From contig CM042181.1 in NCBI GenBank assembly GCA_023376005.1, positions 3,136,271-3,200,270 on the forward strand: DNA of 64,000 nucleotides, in the 5' to 3' direction. Position numbers and translations under genes: made by a program. Every line of letters starts with the position of its first letter. Position 1 is the first letter of the stretch. Source of the DNA: Doryteuthis pealeii (Eukaryota; Mollusca; Cephalopoda; Myopsida; Loliginidae). Below are positions 8,306 through 20,084 of this stretch, piece by piece. The notes under the pieces are model-generated. The model was not told where the DNA came from and ran no database searches. It was given only the letters and a program-made list of their open reading frames with translations.

Positions 8306-8933
8306 TTTAACCATATACTCTGCGAGACTGTTAACCATATACTCCGTGAATGTAGCAAACTAGCACAACGAGAATAAAAAAATAGACATGACTGGGTTGG
8401 GAAGGTGATCCACTGGGAATTATGCAAGAAATTAAATTTTGACCACACAACAAAATGCATAAACCAGAATCTCTTCTTGAGAACGAAACGCACAAAATTC
8501 TCTGGGACTTTGAAATTAAAACGGATCACCTTATCCCAGCAAGAAGGCCAGACCTAGTGTTGATTAACAAAAAAGAAAGAACTTGTCAATTGGTGGATTT
8601 TGCAGTGCCAGCAGATCACAGGGTGAAGTTAAAGGAAAATGAAAAAATGGACAAATATCTGGACCTTGCCAGAGAACTGAAAAAGTTATGGAATATGATT
8701 GTGAAAGTTATACCAATTGTAGTTGGTGCACTTGGAACAGTCCCAAAAGGATTAGAAATGGGCTTAGAAAGTTTGGATATCAGAGGAAGGATTGAAACCA
8801 TTCAGAACACTGCACTGCTGCAATCTGCCAGAATACTCAGAAGAGTCCTGGAGACCTGAGGGGACTTGCTGTCACTCAGACTCCAATGAAAGACCATCAG
8901 CTAACACTGATGTGAAAACTCAAAAGGAGTAAA
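8305..8933 (+). pseudogene. 3' end of a restriction-like-endonuclease non-LTR retrotransposon, copy A
   Basis: Carries the C-terminal end of ORF2, after the reverse transcriptase. An intact frame of about 134 residues (8455-8859) reads K-P-E-S-L then A-R-R-P-D-L-V-L and T-C-Q-L-V-D-F-A-V-P. PD, 14 residues and D match the endonuclease motif of R2/NeSL/R4-type elements. Upstream, the remnant of the CCHC zinc knuckle (N-H-x4-C) is readable, but TAA at about 8374 and a small duplication break the frame. The 3' UTR ends in (AAT)n. The 5' truncation is severe; no reverse transcriptase remains. Confidence 0.75.
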
Positions 8934-8947
8934 TAATAATAATAATG

Positions 8948-8981
<34 letters not shown>
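8934..8981. repeat. (AAT)n tail
   Basis: 3' microsatellite tail of the preceding retrotransposon; the same arrangement follows copy B at 40693. Confidence 0.9.
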
Positions 8982-8982
<1 letters not shown>

Positions 8983-8999
8983 GAAGGTAAATCCATAGA

Positions 9000-9153
9000 A
9001 TAAAGTTTTAGACCTACTGGAGGGAAAATGAGGTGAGGTATAAGGAAAAGTGAACAAAAATAATGACTCAAACAAGTAAAAGTAGGAGAGAAATATTTCG
9101 TCCTTCTCACGCGAAGAACATCTTCAGTCTGACTTTATTCAAAGCAAAATACG
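9000..9153 (-). mobile_element. Penelope-type terminal fragment, family c
   Basis: Shares its sequence with 10080-10215. Its minus strand holds the hammerhead-like core described next. It is split by a 460-bp LTR insertion at 9154 and resumes at 9618. Confidence 0.5.
9096..9127 (-). ncRNA. Hammerhead-ribozyme-like core, family c
   Basis: Reverse complements of CTGAAGA (9121-9127) and GAAA (9096-9099). Stem II is seven pairs, GAAGAAC (9113-9119) against GTCCTTC (9100-9106) with one G-U. An identical core lies at 10143-10174. Stem III is not obvious. Confidence 0.55.
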
Positions 9154-9613
9154 TGTTACATAATCTATGCGGTTGCATAAGATTATTGTCAATCCCCTGT
9201 ATTTCTAAAGGGATGGCCCTTTTCATATCACGGGCGGGACTTTCCATGGAATAGTACAGAGAGCCTGCGAAATACGTGAAGTCACGTGGGACCTGGTTGG
9301 GTCCTCAGTTTTCAGTTTGACGTCGGGCAGAGAAGATGTGCTGCCTAAACTGGAACTCACACTGCATACGCACATGTTAGTCAGATATTTAGTTACATGA
9401 AATGTATAGTTAAGTAAATAAAAGCTTATGGAAATAACACAGTTTTGTGGTTGGTGAATGTTTTGGTAACAAGATTGATCTAGAAGAAGAAATGAGTTAA
9501 GTGCGACCGACCACCAAGACGAAGTCCCCAAGAAGAAGTCGAGATGTTAGAAGAAGACGCTAGAAGATGAACAGCAGAAGAATAGAAGTAAGTAATAAAA
9601 AGGGTATACAACA
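9154..9613 (+). mobile_element. Solo LTR, 460 bp
   Basis: Starts TGTTACATAATC and ends GTATACAACA (TG...CA). Flanked by TACG (9150-9153, 9614-9617), or ATACG if the end is placed one base earlier. The related sequence at 10180-10215 runs through this site without the insert, which defines the ends. AATAAA at 9417-9422 is a plausible polyadenylation signal. GTAACA at 9466-9471 could instead mark a 318-bp LTR end. No internal genes. Confidence 0.55.
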
Positions 9614-9617
9614 TACG

Positions 9618-10025
9618 TACATATGTGTTTATACAAGAGAAAGTGAGTTAGTGGTGGAATTTTCATTATACCTCACCTCATACTGTCGGATTTTACTTTT
9701 ATATTTTATTATAAATAGTTTAAAATAGGGAGTTTACTTTTCAGTCACCTTTTTATATATTAGGAAGATGGATAACTTTTTGAAATCAGATTTTTAAAAT
9801 TTGTTGTGCCAAATCTTTCAGAATTTAAAAAAAAATTCTTCCGAAAACTAAAGGGACTTTTATCTTTGTTTGATGGGTGGTTTTATATCATTTCAACTAT
9901 TGTGCAAATCAACTGAAACATAAACTGTACTTTCTTTCAATATACAGTAAGTTTTAGACCTACTGGAGGGAAAAGGATGTAATCGATTTCTATTTTTCTT
10001 CAGATTGGGTCATTTGCAGCGAAGT
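9618..10025. repeat. Dispersed repeats, no gene
   Basis: Remainder of the split family-c fragment, one stray unit of the 99-bp satellite (9715-9775), a copy of repeat E (9775-9930) and the TTTTAGACCTACTGGAGGG block. Confidence 0.55.

Positions 10026-10076
<51 letters not shown>
10026..10076. repeat. (TA)n microsatellite
   Basis: Alternating TA with one AA interruption near the end. Confidence 0.95.
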
Positions 10077-10079
10077 TGT

Positions 10080-10246
10080 GAGTGAGGTAAGGAAAAGTGA
10101 ACAAAAATAATGACTCAAACAAGTAGAAGTAGGAGAGAAATATTTCGTCCTTCTCACGCGAAGAACATCTTCAGTCTGGACTTTTATTTCAAAGCACAAA
10201 ATTACGTACATATGCTGTTATAGAAGAGACAAGTATCTCTCTCTTT
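10080..10246 (-). mobile_element. Penelope-type terminal fragment, family c, second copy
   Basis: Repeats 9020-9153 and continues past the point where that copy is interrupted. Hammerhead-like core at 10143-10174 on the minus strand. Cut by the assembly gap. Confidence 0.5.
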
Positions 10247-10346
10247 NNNNNNNNNNNNNNNNNNNNNNNNNNNNNNNNNNNNNNNNNNNNNNNNNNNNNN
10301 NNNNNNNNNNNNNNNNNNNNNNNNNNNNNNNNNNNNNNNNNNNNNN
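10247..10346. other. Assembly gap, 100 N
   Basis: Exactly 100 N, the usual placeholder for a scaffold join of unknown size. The P1 palindrome arm begins at the first base after it. Confidence 0.99.
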
Positions 10347-10800
10347 CTAAAAAATGGGACCTACTGTATGGGAATTAGCAGAGGGCACGACCAGTAGGGA
10401 GACAGCGCCTGCGCTTTAAATATGTCTGTAAGAGAACATTGAAGACATTGCACATTAACACCACACACGGGAGGTTGACCTGGCCCTCCTCGTCAGACAA
10501 GGAAGCGAGGGATTGGAAAAAAAAGGGGAGAGGTAGAAGCCGCCACGGAAAAGAGAACCAAAAGAAGGAGAGACAACAGCAACTCCAACAAGCACACTGT
10601 TTGTTTACAGTCACTTGGCTCCAGAGACTGTCATCAAATTGGTCTGTTTCAGCCACTCACGTAGTTGCAGATAAAAAAAATGGACACTACGTCATCGTCT
10701 TTAGTAGACGGGAAGGATGCTTACACAATATTTTGGGTATAGCTAGGGATTCTATTACACTAGACAACTATGAAATTTCCGTTGCAACGGGCCATATATA
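10347..10800 (+). pseudogene. Non-LTR retrotransposon 3' end (mirror of 22560-23013)
   Basis: See the right-arm copy for the better-preserved frame. Here the peptide K-T-L-H-I-N-T and a basic stretch K-K-K-G-R-G-R are readable, with frameshifts. A non-coding tail ends near 10800. Confidence 0.55.
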
Positions 10801-11437
10801 ATTTATATTGATGCTTTCTATTTAGGTATGGTTTTGTTTTAAAGGCAGATTCAATTCTCAGTTTGATCCATTTAATGCCGACAGAAATAGATCACAGAAT
10901 AATTATTTTTTGCAGAGAGATAGTTTGGTTGAAAGATTTGGGTTTTTCTTAGCAATTCTTTGTAAGAGGAATATTTGCTTCTATTAGAAAATAGGAATGA
11001 TTTCTAATTTGAATTTCATTGTTGTTTCGTTATAATCAAGAGTTTTGGGGTGCTAAACCAATTAACGTTTCAGCATTGAATACAAAGCTCCCAAATCATA
11101 TTTCATATTCAGTGCAATTAACCAATTAAATGCAAGGTACTTTCGGTAATTTTTGGACACACCTTTTGTACTCTGAAAAATTAATTCCATTCATTCTTCA
11201 ATTCTATCTTGGTATAATACAAGCTTTAACAAATCTGTACTTTTTGACACACCTTGTTTTGAAAAAAAAAGTTACATTTATTGTTCATTTCCTATCTTGG
11301 TAGATAAGCTTCAATCGCCGATACTTTTTTGACACACCTGTCATTCTAAATATATTGCTCTTAATAAAAACCTCGGCTACCAATTGTGCCACGTTTGCCT
11401 GAATTGTACGGTTAAATCCTATAATTTTAGTAATGAA
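10801..11437. repeat. No gene; short tandem repeat near the end
   Basis: GACACACCTT recurs three times at about 90-bp spacing between 11155 and 11340 (mirror at 22040-22215). The rest is unassigned. Confidence 0.55.
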
Positions 11438-11712
11438 GGGCCGTTTAGCTCAGGTTTTGGCTAGAGGCATCCGCCTAGAAACCACAAGTTTCCCACGTTT
11501 TATATCGACTCTCGCCAACTCAGCGCATAAGTAGCAACAACTGTATTCTGTGTGTGATAAAATGGGGAGATAATAGTAGGAGTTGGTGCTCCATCGTTAG
11601 ACATAAACAAAATCTTCCTGATTTAGCGCTAGTGAAAAAGGGATACTCCTTCACTGTTCAGCCTTGATACTGACAATAGGGACACTCCGCTGACTGGCTT
11701 GTTTTTTACTGT
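11438..11712 (+). mobile_element. tRNA-derived SINE, family A (mirror of 21700-21951)
   Basis: A-box-like GTTTAGCTCAGG near the start, B-box region degenerate, then the family body with TAGCGCTAGTGAAAA. Confidence 0.7.
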
Positions 11713-13025
11713 AGATTAATTATATTGAAATATCGTCTGTACTTATGAGAACATTGGCGCTTTGTGATCGGGAATTTTTTTTAAAAATGGGATTAGTGTA
11801 AGGGCTATCTTCAATAATCCCCAGGGAATCACATTTTTAATGGACGAGTAGAATTTTCGGGAATTGGTGGGAGTTATAATTCTGAGATGAATTTATTTGA
11901 TATTTTTTTTCTTGATTCTTTTTCTTTATGGTTTTATGTCGATTATTTGTTTGTTGTTTCTTGTGGGTTGGGGGTTTTAAAATTGGCGTTATGCAGTGAG
12001 AGATGAAACTATATTGTATATCCTTCTTTTTTGATGCGAGCTAATTCCATTCTTTGATTGAAAATATTAACAATTCCTGGATCTATACTATACTATGAGC
12101 GCTTATGGCGAGTTGATTGTGCCATGTTTTCTCTGTTATTTTTAAACAGTAAATTGTGTAATATTATTAATTGGGGAAGGTCCAGATCCGAATAACAAAA
12201 ATTATTTATTTATGGCATGTGTCATCTCTATTAATTAATTTGTCTGAATATTTCTTTAGGGAATAGATTTGTTTGGTTTGAGAGTAATTTCCAATGTCCA
12301 GGTAATTTTAAGGCAATATTATGTTAATTATCTATAAGAGGAATATGTTTGACATGGTCACTTTCTGACTGCCAATTTTGACAGGAGTCAGAATCCACGA
12401 TTTTAGATCCATTAAATTAGGAAGACAAATCCCATTTTGCTTTTGCTAACAATCATATATTCTTTTTGATCATGCACTTAATCCTGTGAAGCAAGGTCAT
12501 AATCGGAGATTATTTGGAAACATGTAGTTACATAATTCGTTGGTTGCTCACGAATTATATGGACTGTCAAGTGTACTAAAAGATAATGTATTGTAAAGGA
12601 AAAGGTTTTACCAATTAACCATTTGTAAAAGTTTATTGACAGCAATTTCACCTTTCCCTGACCTAGCCTTTAATTTCTGGTTTTGGCTGAGGCAAGGTTG
12701 TAGCGTGGACTGAGCTAGAGTTAAATTTTTGGCGGTTAGCCCGGAGGACTAAACGCGAGTGTCGCTTTGTTTCCCAATATTGCCATTTTCTTCTCACTGC
12801 ACGGTTAAAACCCTCTTTGGGCTTCGGGTTTTTAATAAAGACGTCTTTGTAAAATAATTCAGTCTAGCTCTTTTTTTTAAAAAACAAAGAAATGAGCACA
12901 GACAAACCAAGCTAGAAAACAGAAGCCATTATTGACCAGAGGAAGAAATCAACCCAAAGGAAGATTGGCCAAGTAGTCTCGAGAAATAGAACCACTTAAG
13001 AAACTCCCACACACACACACACACA

Positions 13026-13074
<49 letters not shown>

Positions 13075-13376
13075 CTCTCCATTTTATTTACCCGATATTA
13101 AGGGGTATAAACAGGACAGCTCTTCAATGAACGGGGAACCACCTATCTTATTGTTCAGGTGTCCCATCTTAGTGTTATGTTCCCAAGTAGGACTCTCAGA
13201 ACCATTTACTATGAATGGGAGGTTTTGGTCCTCACTTTATTGCAAATCCGTGGGGCTTTCTAAGGGTTACCAACCAACAATTGATGCCAGTGTTACCCCC
13301 ACTTTCACATTCTTGTTTTAGTTCTATGGCAAGGATTTGTTAAGTATTTGTCTATCTTTTTTAGTTATTATTATCA
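11713..13376. other. Unassigned sequence with a CA/CT microsatellite
   Basis: No gene seen. (CA)n followed by (CT)n lies at 13008-13079, mirrored by (GA)n(GT)n at 20374-20444. Confidence 0.6.
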
Positions 13377-14073
13377 CTAGCAAATATATGCACCCTCGGG
13401 TGCAAGTATTTTAAGTTTTTAATGTAAAAAAAAAAAAAAAAAAAAAAATTAAAATATTGTATTTAATTAGAAAGGCTAATCAAACTAAATAAGGGAATAC
13501 ATATAAAAAAGGATTTGAAACAGAGGGGTATAAAAAGATTTGGAAACAGAGGGTATAGTAACAAATGGAACAACTGAAAACTTACTCTTCCATCACTCTC
13601 GTCTTTCATGTTATTTTTTTCTAATTTAAGTATAGTTATAAAGGAGGGGAGTAAAGAATTAAAATGACAGGTTATTTTATCTTTGTTAATGGATTTTCAA
13701 TTTTAAGATTCATTGAATAGATTGTTGCTATATTCAAATAAAATAAACCAAAACAGTAGAATCAATTAATTACTAAGCACATATTTTATTAAATTTCGAT
13801 TTTTTAATTATTAATATGCAAATTAGCCTTTCCCGTTTACACTGTTAAACCGCTATTTTTGTTGTATATATAAATATTAATTGCATATTGTTCAGTATGT
13901 AGACATAGTTAACAGTATTAATAATGTTAAGAAATTTTATTTAATAAAATTGAGGTTTATATAAAAAATAAAAATTCCATGGAGAATGCGATGTCAATAA
14001 CTAAGAGAATTGTGACTTGAGTAGGAAATATTTCGGTACGACAGAAAACACAGCAATCTCCATTATAATAAGA
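13377..14073 (-). mobile_element. Helitron H1 (mirror of 19432-20084)
   Basis: Minus-strand copy: CTAG at 13377-13380, hairpin degraded, TC end at 14072-14073. Lengthened by an internal A run that the partner arm lacks. Confidence 0.8.
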
Positions 14074-14396
14074 TTATCATTTATTATTTTACTCCTTGCG
14101 AGTTTTTCACACCTTTTTAACTTGTGATTATTTTTCTGAAGTATTGAATAGCTTCTTCAGATCTCTTTACGGATCTTATTAGTATTATAGATACATGTTA
14201 GCAGTCCTGAATCCTGATGGTTCGATTCTTCTCCGATCCCCAGTTCCCGCAAGTTTTCTATCGCATGTACTTGCTTAACACGTTCAGTTCCCATACTACT
14301 GAAATAGCAAGTTCGATCATCATTGGATCCTCATGCTTGCGACCTTGTTGGAAATATGGCGAACGGGTTGCGTAAAATATCTATTTACTAATTATT

Positions 14397-14621
14397 TATA
14401 TTTTTGCTTGAAACGCAATTTACAATTGCACGATCGCATAAAAATTCATACTTTTTAAATTTTATTTTTTTGTATAGAAAATGAACTTGACAAGTGTAAA
14501 TTCCTGCAAAAGGATAGCTTGGTGTGTAGAACATCGTGCAGACTTGTTTTCGAGTCGAAACAGGTCTGTGCGATGTTCTTGCGATACATGCATTTTTAAT
14601 GCCTTCAAGCAAAAATATAAT
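14397..14621. mobile_element. Fold-back MITE (mirror of 18897-19113)
   Basis: Both ends carry the inverted sequence TTTTTGCTTGAA with GCAATT; an internal palindrome lies at 14529-14579, centred on TTTCGAGTCGAAA. A partial third copy is at 29757-29857, so the element is dispersed. Confidence 0.65.
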
Positions 14622-15169
14622 ATGTACTTTATTTCAACAATGCTTCTAAAAAACAAATATCCCAAAATCTTATATATTTACTTAGCAAAATTGTGCATTC
14701 GTAGGTAACATGTAGTATTAAAAGTGTAGTTAAAATTATTTTATCATTTACACTCTGATTTTTCATTAAAGGTTCCAATTTTTTTCCTTCGTTTCGTTTT
14801 TTCTTAAAAACTGTCCACTAAACCGTCATGTCTATTCGTCGGTTTCCTCTTCATTTCTTTAACTGTAAGTTGTAGATTTTTTTTCTTACCTTAAGCTATT
14901 GTGTCAAACTATCGTCCTCTGTCTTTCTTCCGTGCGTTTCTGCTGAGATAATGTTTTTTTTTTGTTTGCCGCATTCTTTTGTCTTCTTTTTCTATCACGC
15001 GTTATTTTCCCATTTTCCACGTTGTTGCTGTGTTCGTGAGGGTAAATCTTCAACAATATTCAGGAATTCATTCCGTTGTGTCCGTGTCTTGTATTAGTCT
15101 TATTTTGCTCTCGTTCTGATAACAAGTTTATGAAATAAATTCATCCTATCTCGCCACCAAAAATTCATA

Positions 15170-16090
15170 TTGATCACTTAAGACTTTATCGTTGATTACT
15201 TGATTTTCTTCCACTTGATCATTTGATTCCGTCTACCACTTTCTCTCTAGATTTTCTGTAATTTTGATCACTTTGATCTTCCGTTCACTTGATCACTTGA
15301 TCTACCATTGAAATCACTTGATCTTCTACCACTTTGATTCCTTAGATCTTTACCACTTCATCAACTTTGGATCTTTCTATCACTCATCACTTGATTTCTA
15401 CCACTTGATCCTTTGTCTTCTAAACCACTTCATCTCTAATGTCTACCAGTAGATCACTTGATCTTTTCGTCACTTGTCACTAGATTTTCTTACCAGTGAT
15501 CATTCTTTAACCTTTTGTTAAATGATCGGTTTACTTCTACCACTTGACCTTCTATCATTTGGTCACTGATCCTCTACAACTTCATCTTTAGATCTTTCTA
15601 CCAGTTGATCTTCTTGAATCTTCCGTCACTTGATCACTAGATTTTATACCAGCTGATCATTTAACCTTTTGTTTAATTTGATCGGTTTATCGTCTACCAC
15701 TTGACCTTCTAATCAACTTGATCTACCACTTGATCACTTTGATTCCTCTACCACTTCATCTCTAATCTTCTACAGTGGATCACTTTTATCTTCCGTCACT
15801 TGATCACTAGATTTTATACCAGTTGATCATTTAACCTTTTGTACATTGACGCTTTAATCTTTTACAATTGACCTTCTATTCACTGATCACTTTGATCTAA
15901 CCAACTTCATCTCTAGATTTTCTTCCAGTTTTATTACTTTGATCTTCCGTCACTTGATCAACAGATTTTCTATTCAGTTGATCATTTTTACTCTTTCTGT
16001 TACTTGATCGGCTTTATCTTCTACCACTTGGGACTTTCTTATCACTTGATCACTTTGATTTCTATCCTTGATCACTTATTTTTAATAAAA
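15170..16090. repeat. GATC-rich minisatellite (mirror of 17446-18345)
   Basis: Irregular repetition of CACTTGATC with CTTCTACCA. Confidence 0.85.
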
Positions 16091-16670
16091 AAACAGATCT
16101 GTGCGTGTGTATCAATTGTTGGATTTAACATTTTGTACATGAACTGTATATTACTTATTTCTTTTTAAGTAAACAAGAATAGATGTCGTTTTTATTGTAG
16201 TCATTTTTACTAACTTTTGCTTAGTTTGGCATGAATCCAGGAATAGGGTAAGGAATCAAGACTCAACTAAAAATGTCGCTTAGACTCACCAGACTAACCA
16301 TTTATATTCCACGAGTCATCCGTAGTTCTTATTAAGTTTAGTTTAGCTTTGGCACAAGGCCCAGTATTATAGAGAATCTATTACAGTGTCAATCTCTCTA
16401 ACAATGATCTGCTCGTATACCCTATAACCATTTGATCCCCGCGAGACCACCAATAGAACTAGGGCACAGCTTAGTTTTTTTTAGTGGAAAGCCAAAAATT
16501 ACAAAGGGCATATTTGGTAAGTATTGAACTCACTACTTTAGTTATTGAACGACTAAGTGATCACATTATTAGACTAATGATTTAAAAGTATATGATAACA
16601 ATACAAATGCTAGTATAGAACATCTTTAAATAAGATATTTCAATAAAGAAAAACATATTTCTCTGAATTT
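16091..16670. other. Unassigned inner end of the P1 left arm
   Basis: Mirror of 16877-17445. A weak tRNA-like SINE may lie at 16330-16570 on the minus strand; see the right arm. Confidence 0.4.
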
Positions 16671-16876
16671 AAAATTGTGTATTGATGATTGCTTAGACAC
16701 TCCAATGATTTATAAATAAATTTACTTTTTTTTGGAACTTTTATTGTCCTAAATTAATTTTATACACTTCGAGATGAATATTTTACATGTGGCGAAACGT
16801 TGTACAGATAACAATAAAGATGAGACAATAGTCGAATAATCCAACATGATACTAATTTATCAAAGCCTCATCTAAA
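16671..16876. other. P1 spacer with a hammerhead-element fragment
   Basis: The only unpaired part of P1. Positions 16791-16876, continuing to 16890, match the segment 3' of the ribozyme (GCGAAACGTTGTACAGATAA and the 89-bp unit), but no CUGANGA half is present. Confidence 0.75.
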
Positions 16877-16949
16877 AAATTCAGAGAAATATGTTTTTCT
16901 TTATTGAAATATCTTATTAAAGATGTTTTTATAACTTGCATTTGTATTG

Positions 16950-17210
16950 TTATCATTATACTTTTAATCATTAGTCTAATAATGTGATCAACTAGTCGTT
17001 CCAATACTAAGTAGTGAGTTCAATACTTACCATATGCTTGAATTTGGCTTTCCACTAAACTAAGCTGTGCCTAGGTTCTATGGTGTCTCGCGGGATCAAA
17101 TGGTTATAGGGCTATACGAGCAGATCATTGTTTAGAGAGATTGACACTTAATAGATTCTCCATAATACCTGCCTTGTGCCAAAACTAAACTAAACTAATT
17201 AAGAACTACT
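16950..17210 (+). mobile_element. Possible tRNA-derived SINE
   Basis: A B-box-like GAGTTCAATACTT and a tail related to the CTTGTGCC...CTAAACTAA end of family C. The A box is not convincing. Confidence 0.35.
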
Positions 17211-17445
17211 GGATGACTCGATGGAATATAATGGTTAGTCTGTGAGTCTAGCAGACATTTTTAGTGATCTTGATTCTTACCCTATTCCTGGATTCATGCC
17301 AAACTAAGCAAAAGTTTAGTAAATGCCACTACAATAAAAATCAGACAAATCTATTCTTGTTTACTTAAAGAATAAGTAATATAACAAGTTTCATGTCAAC
17401 TGTTAAATCCAACATGATACACACGCAGATCTTGTTTTTTTTATT

Positions 17446-18345
17446 AAAAAATAAGTGATCAAAAGGGATAGAATATCAAGTGATCAAGTGATAAAAGTCA
17501 AGTGGTAGAAGATAAAGCGATCAAGTAACAGAAGAGTAAAATGACAACTGATAGAAAATCTAGTGATTCAAGTGACGGAAATCAAGTAATTAAACTGGAA
17601 GAAAATCTAAGAGATGAAGTGGTAGATCAAGTGGATCAAGTGATTAGAAGGTCAATTGGTAAAAGATAAAGCGATCATGTAACAAAAGGTTAAATGATCA
17701 ACTTGGTATAAAATCTAGTGATCAAGTGACGGAAGATAAAGTGATCAACTGGTAGAAGATCTAGAGATGAAGTGTTAGAGGATCAAGTGATCAAGTGGTA
17801 GATCAAGTGATAGAAGGTCAAGTGGTAGACGATAAACCGATCAATTAACAAAAGGTTAAAATGATCAGCTGGTATAAAATCTAGTGATCAAGTGACGGAA
17901 GATCAAGAGATCAACTGGTAGAAGATCTAAAGATGAAGTTGTAGAGGATCAAGTGACCAAATGATAGAAGGTCAAGTGGTAGAAGATAAAACCGGATCAA
18001 TTAACAAAGGTTAAATGATCAAACTGGTAGAAAATCTAGTGATCAAGTGACGAAAGAATCAAGTGATCTACTGGGTAGAACATCTAGAGATGAAGTTGGT
18101 AGAAGATCAAAGGATTCAAGTGTTAGATCAAAGAAGTGATGAAGTGATAGAAGATCAATGATGAAAGTGGTTAAAAGATCAAGGATCAAAGTGTAGAGAT
18201 AAGTGATCAGTGGTAGATTCAAGTGATCAAGTGACGGAAGATCAAGTGATCAAATTACAGAAAAATCTTAGAGAGAAAGTGGTAGACGATCAAATGATCA
18301 AGTGGGAAGAAAATCAAGTAATCAACGATAACAGTTTAAGTGATC
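17446..18345. repeat. GATC-rich minisatellite, about 900 bp
   Basis: Units combine GATCAAGTGATCAA, GTGGTAGAAGATC and TGACGGAAGATC in a loosely ordered pattern. Density of GATC is very high. No frame is maintained, so it is not coding. Confidence 0.85.
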
Positions 18346-18896
18346 AATATGATTTTTGGGTGGCGAAGATAGGATGAATTATTTCATAAACTTGTTATCA
18401 GAACCCGAGAGCAAAATAGACTAATACAGACACGGACCACAACGGAAGAATTCCTGAATATTGTTGAAGATTTACCCTCACGACACAGCACAACGTGAGA
18501 AAATGGAAAATAACGGTGATAGAAAAGAAAGACCAAAAGAATGCGGCAAACAAAAAAAAAACATTATCTCAGCAGAAACGCACGGAAGAAAGACAGAGGA
18601 CGATAGTTTGACACATAGCTAAGGTAGAAAAAAAATTCTACAACTTACAGTTAAAAAAAAAGAAAATGAAGAAACCGACCGAATAGACATGAACGGTTTA
18701 GTGGACAGTTTTAAGAAAAAACGAACAGAAGGAAAAAAAAATTGGAACCTTTATTGAAAAAATACAGAGTGTATTGATAAAAATAATTTTACTACACTTT
18801 AAAATACTACATGTACCTACGAATGCCACATTTGCTAGTAAATATATAAGATTTTGGGATATTTGTTTTTTAGAAGCATTGTTGAATAAAGTATAT

Positions 18897-19113
18897 ATTA
18901 TATTTTTGCTTGAAGGCAATTACAATGCATGTATCGCAGAACATCGTACAGACTGTTTCGACTCGAAACAGTCTGCACGATGTTCTACACACCAAGCTAT
19001 CCTTTGCAGGGATTACACTTGTCAAGTTCATTTTCTATACAAAAAATAAAATTTAAAAAAGTATCGAATTTTATGCGATACGTGCATTGTAATTGCGTTC
19101 AAGCAAAAATATA
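18897..19113. mobile_element. Fold-back MITE
   Basis: Terminal inverted repeats TATTTTTGCTTGAA (18901) and its reverse complement (19098-19111), each followed by GCAATTACAATGCA. An internal palindrome at 18936-18985 is centred on TTTCGACTCGAAA. No coding capacity; the class and its target duplication were not established. Confidence 0.7.
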
Positions 19114-19137
19114 ATAATTAGTAAATAGATATTTACG

Positions 19138-19235
19138 CAACCCGTTCGCCATATTTCCCACAAGGTCGCAAGCATGAGGGATCCAATGATGATCGAACTT
19201 GCTATTCAGTAGTAATGGAACTGAACGTGTTAGCA
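19138..19235 (-). mobile_element. SINE family C fragment
   Basis: On the minus strand it reads GCAAGTTCGATCATCATTGG (B box), the ACCTTG block and GGCGAACGGGTTGCG, shared with 35866-36015. Confidence 0.55.
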
Positions 19236-19243
19236 AGTACATG

Positions 19244-19431
19244 CGATAGAAACTTGCGAGGAACTGGGGATCGGAGGAAGAATCGAGACCATCAGGAATT
19301 CAGGACTGCTAAATGTATCTATAATACTAATAAGATCCGTAGAGATCTGAAGAGACGCTATTCATACTTCAGAAAATAATCACAAGTTAAAAGGTGTGAA
19401 AAACTCGCAAGGAGTAAAATAATAATGATAA
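19244..19431 (+). pseudogene. Restriction-like-endonuclease retrotransposon tail fragment
   Basis: Shares GGAAGAATCGAGACCATC and the AAAACTCGCAAGGAGTAAA tail followed by an AAT run with copies A and B. Only the last codons and the 3' UTR remain. The Helitron is inserted in its AAT tail. Confidence 0.55.
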
Positions 19432-20084
19432 TCTTATTATAATGGAGATTGTGTGTTTTTCTGTCTGTAACCGAAAATATATTCCTACTCAAGTCACAAT
19501 TCTCTTAGTTATTGACATCGCATTCTCCATGATTTTATTTTTATATAAACCTCAATTATTAATAAAATTGTCTTACATTATTAATACTGTTAACTATGTC
19601 TACATACTGACAATATGCAATTATATTTATATATACAACAAAATAGCGGTTTACAGTGTAAACGGGAAGGCTAATTTGCATATTAATATTAAAAAATCGA
19701 ATTTAATAAATATGTGCTTAGTATTATTGATTTCTAACTGTTTGGTTTTATTTTAATGAATATAAGCAACAATCTATTCAATGAATCTTAAATGAAATCC
19801 ATTAACAAGATAAAATAACTGTCATTTTATTCTTTACTCCCTCTTATAACTAAATACTTAAATTAGAAAAAATAACAATGAAAGACGAGAGTGATGGAAG
19901 AGTAAGTTTCAGTTGTTCCATTTGTTACTATACCCCCTCTGTTTCAAATCTTTTTATACTCCCTCTGTTTCAAATCTTTTTATATGTATTCTTATTTAGT
20001 TTGATTAGCCTTTCTAATTTAATACAATATTTTATTACATTAAAACTTAAATACTTGCACCCGGAGGGTGCATATATTTGCTAG
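19432..20084 (+). mobile_element. Helitron H1, complete
   Basis: TC start at 19432, host A before it; hairpin GCACCC/GGGTGC at 20057-20071; CTAG at 20081-20084 followed by host T. 653 bp. One of the best full-length copies. Confidence 0.88.

Larger units (their letters stand above)
10347..16670. repeat. Palindrome P1, left arm
   Basis: Reverse complement of 16877-23013, with frequent small indels and substitutions. The outer end coincides with the gap. It has a run of 23 A at 13426-13448 that the right arm lacks, which suggests this is the lower-quality copy. Elements inside it are mirror copies of those in the right arm. Confidence 0.95.

Noticed and set aside
8059..8529. A 156-residue minus-strand frame with polyleucine and polytyrosine
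   Set aside because: It is antisense to AAT/GAA/CAA microsatellites and to the retrotransposon tail.
9223..9260. GGGACTTTCC as an NF-kB-type enhancer site in the LTR
   Set aside because: A ten-base match is expected by chance in this much sequence and has no supporting context.
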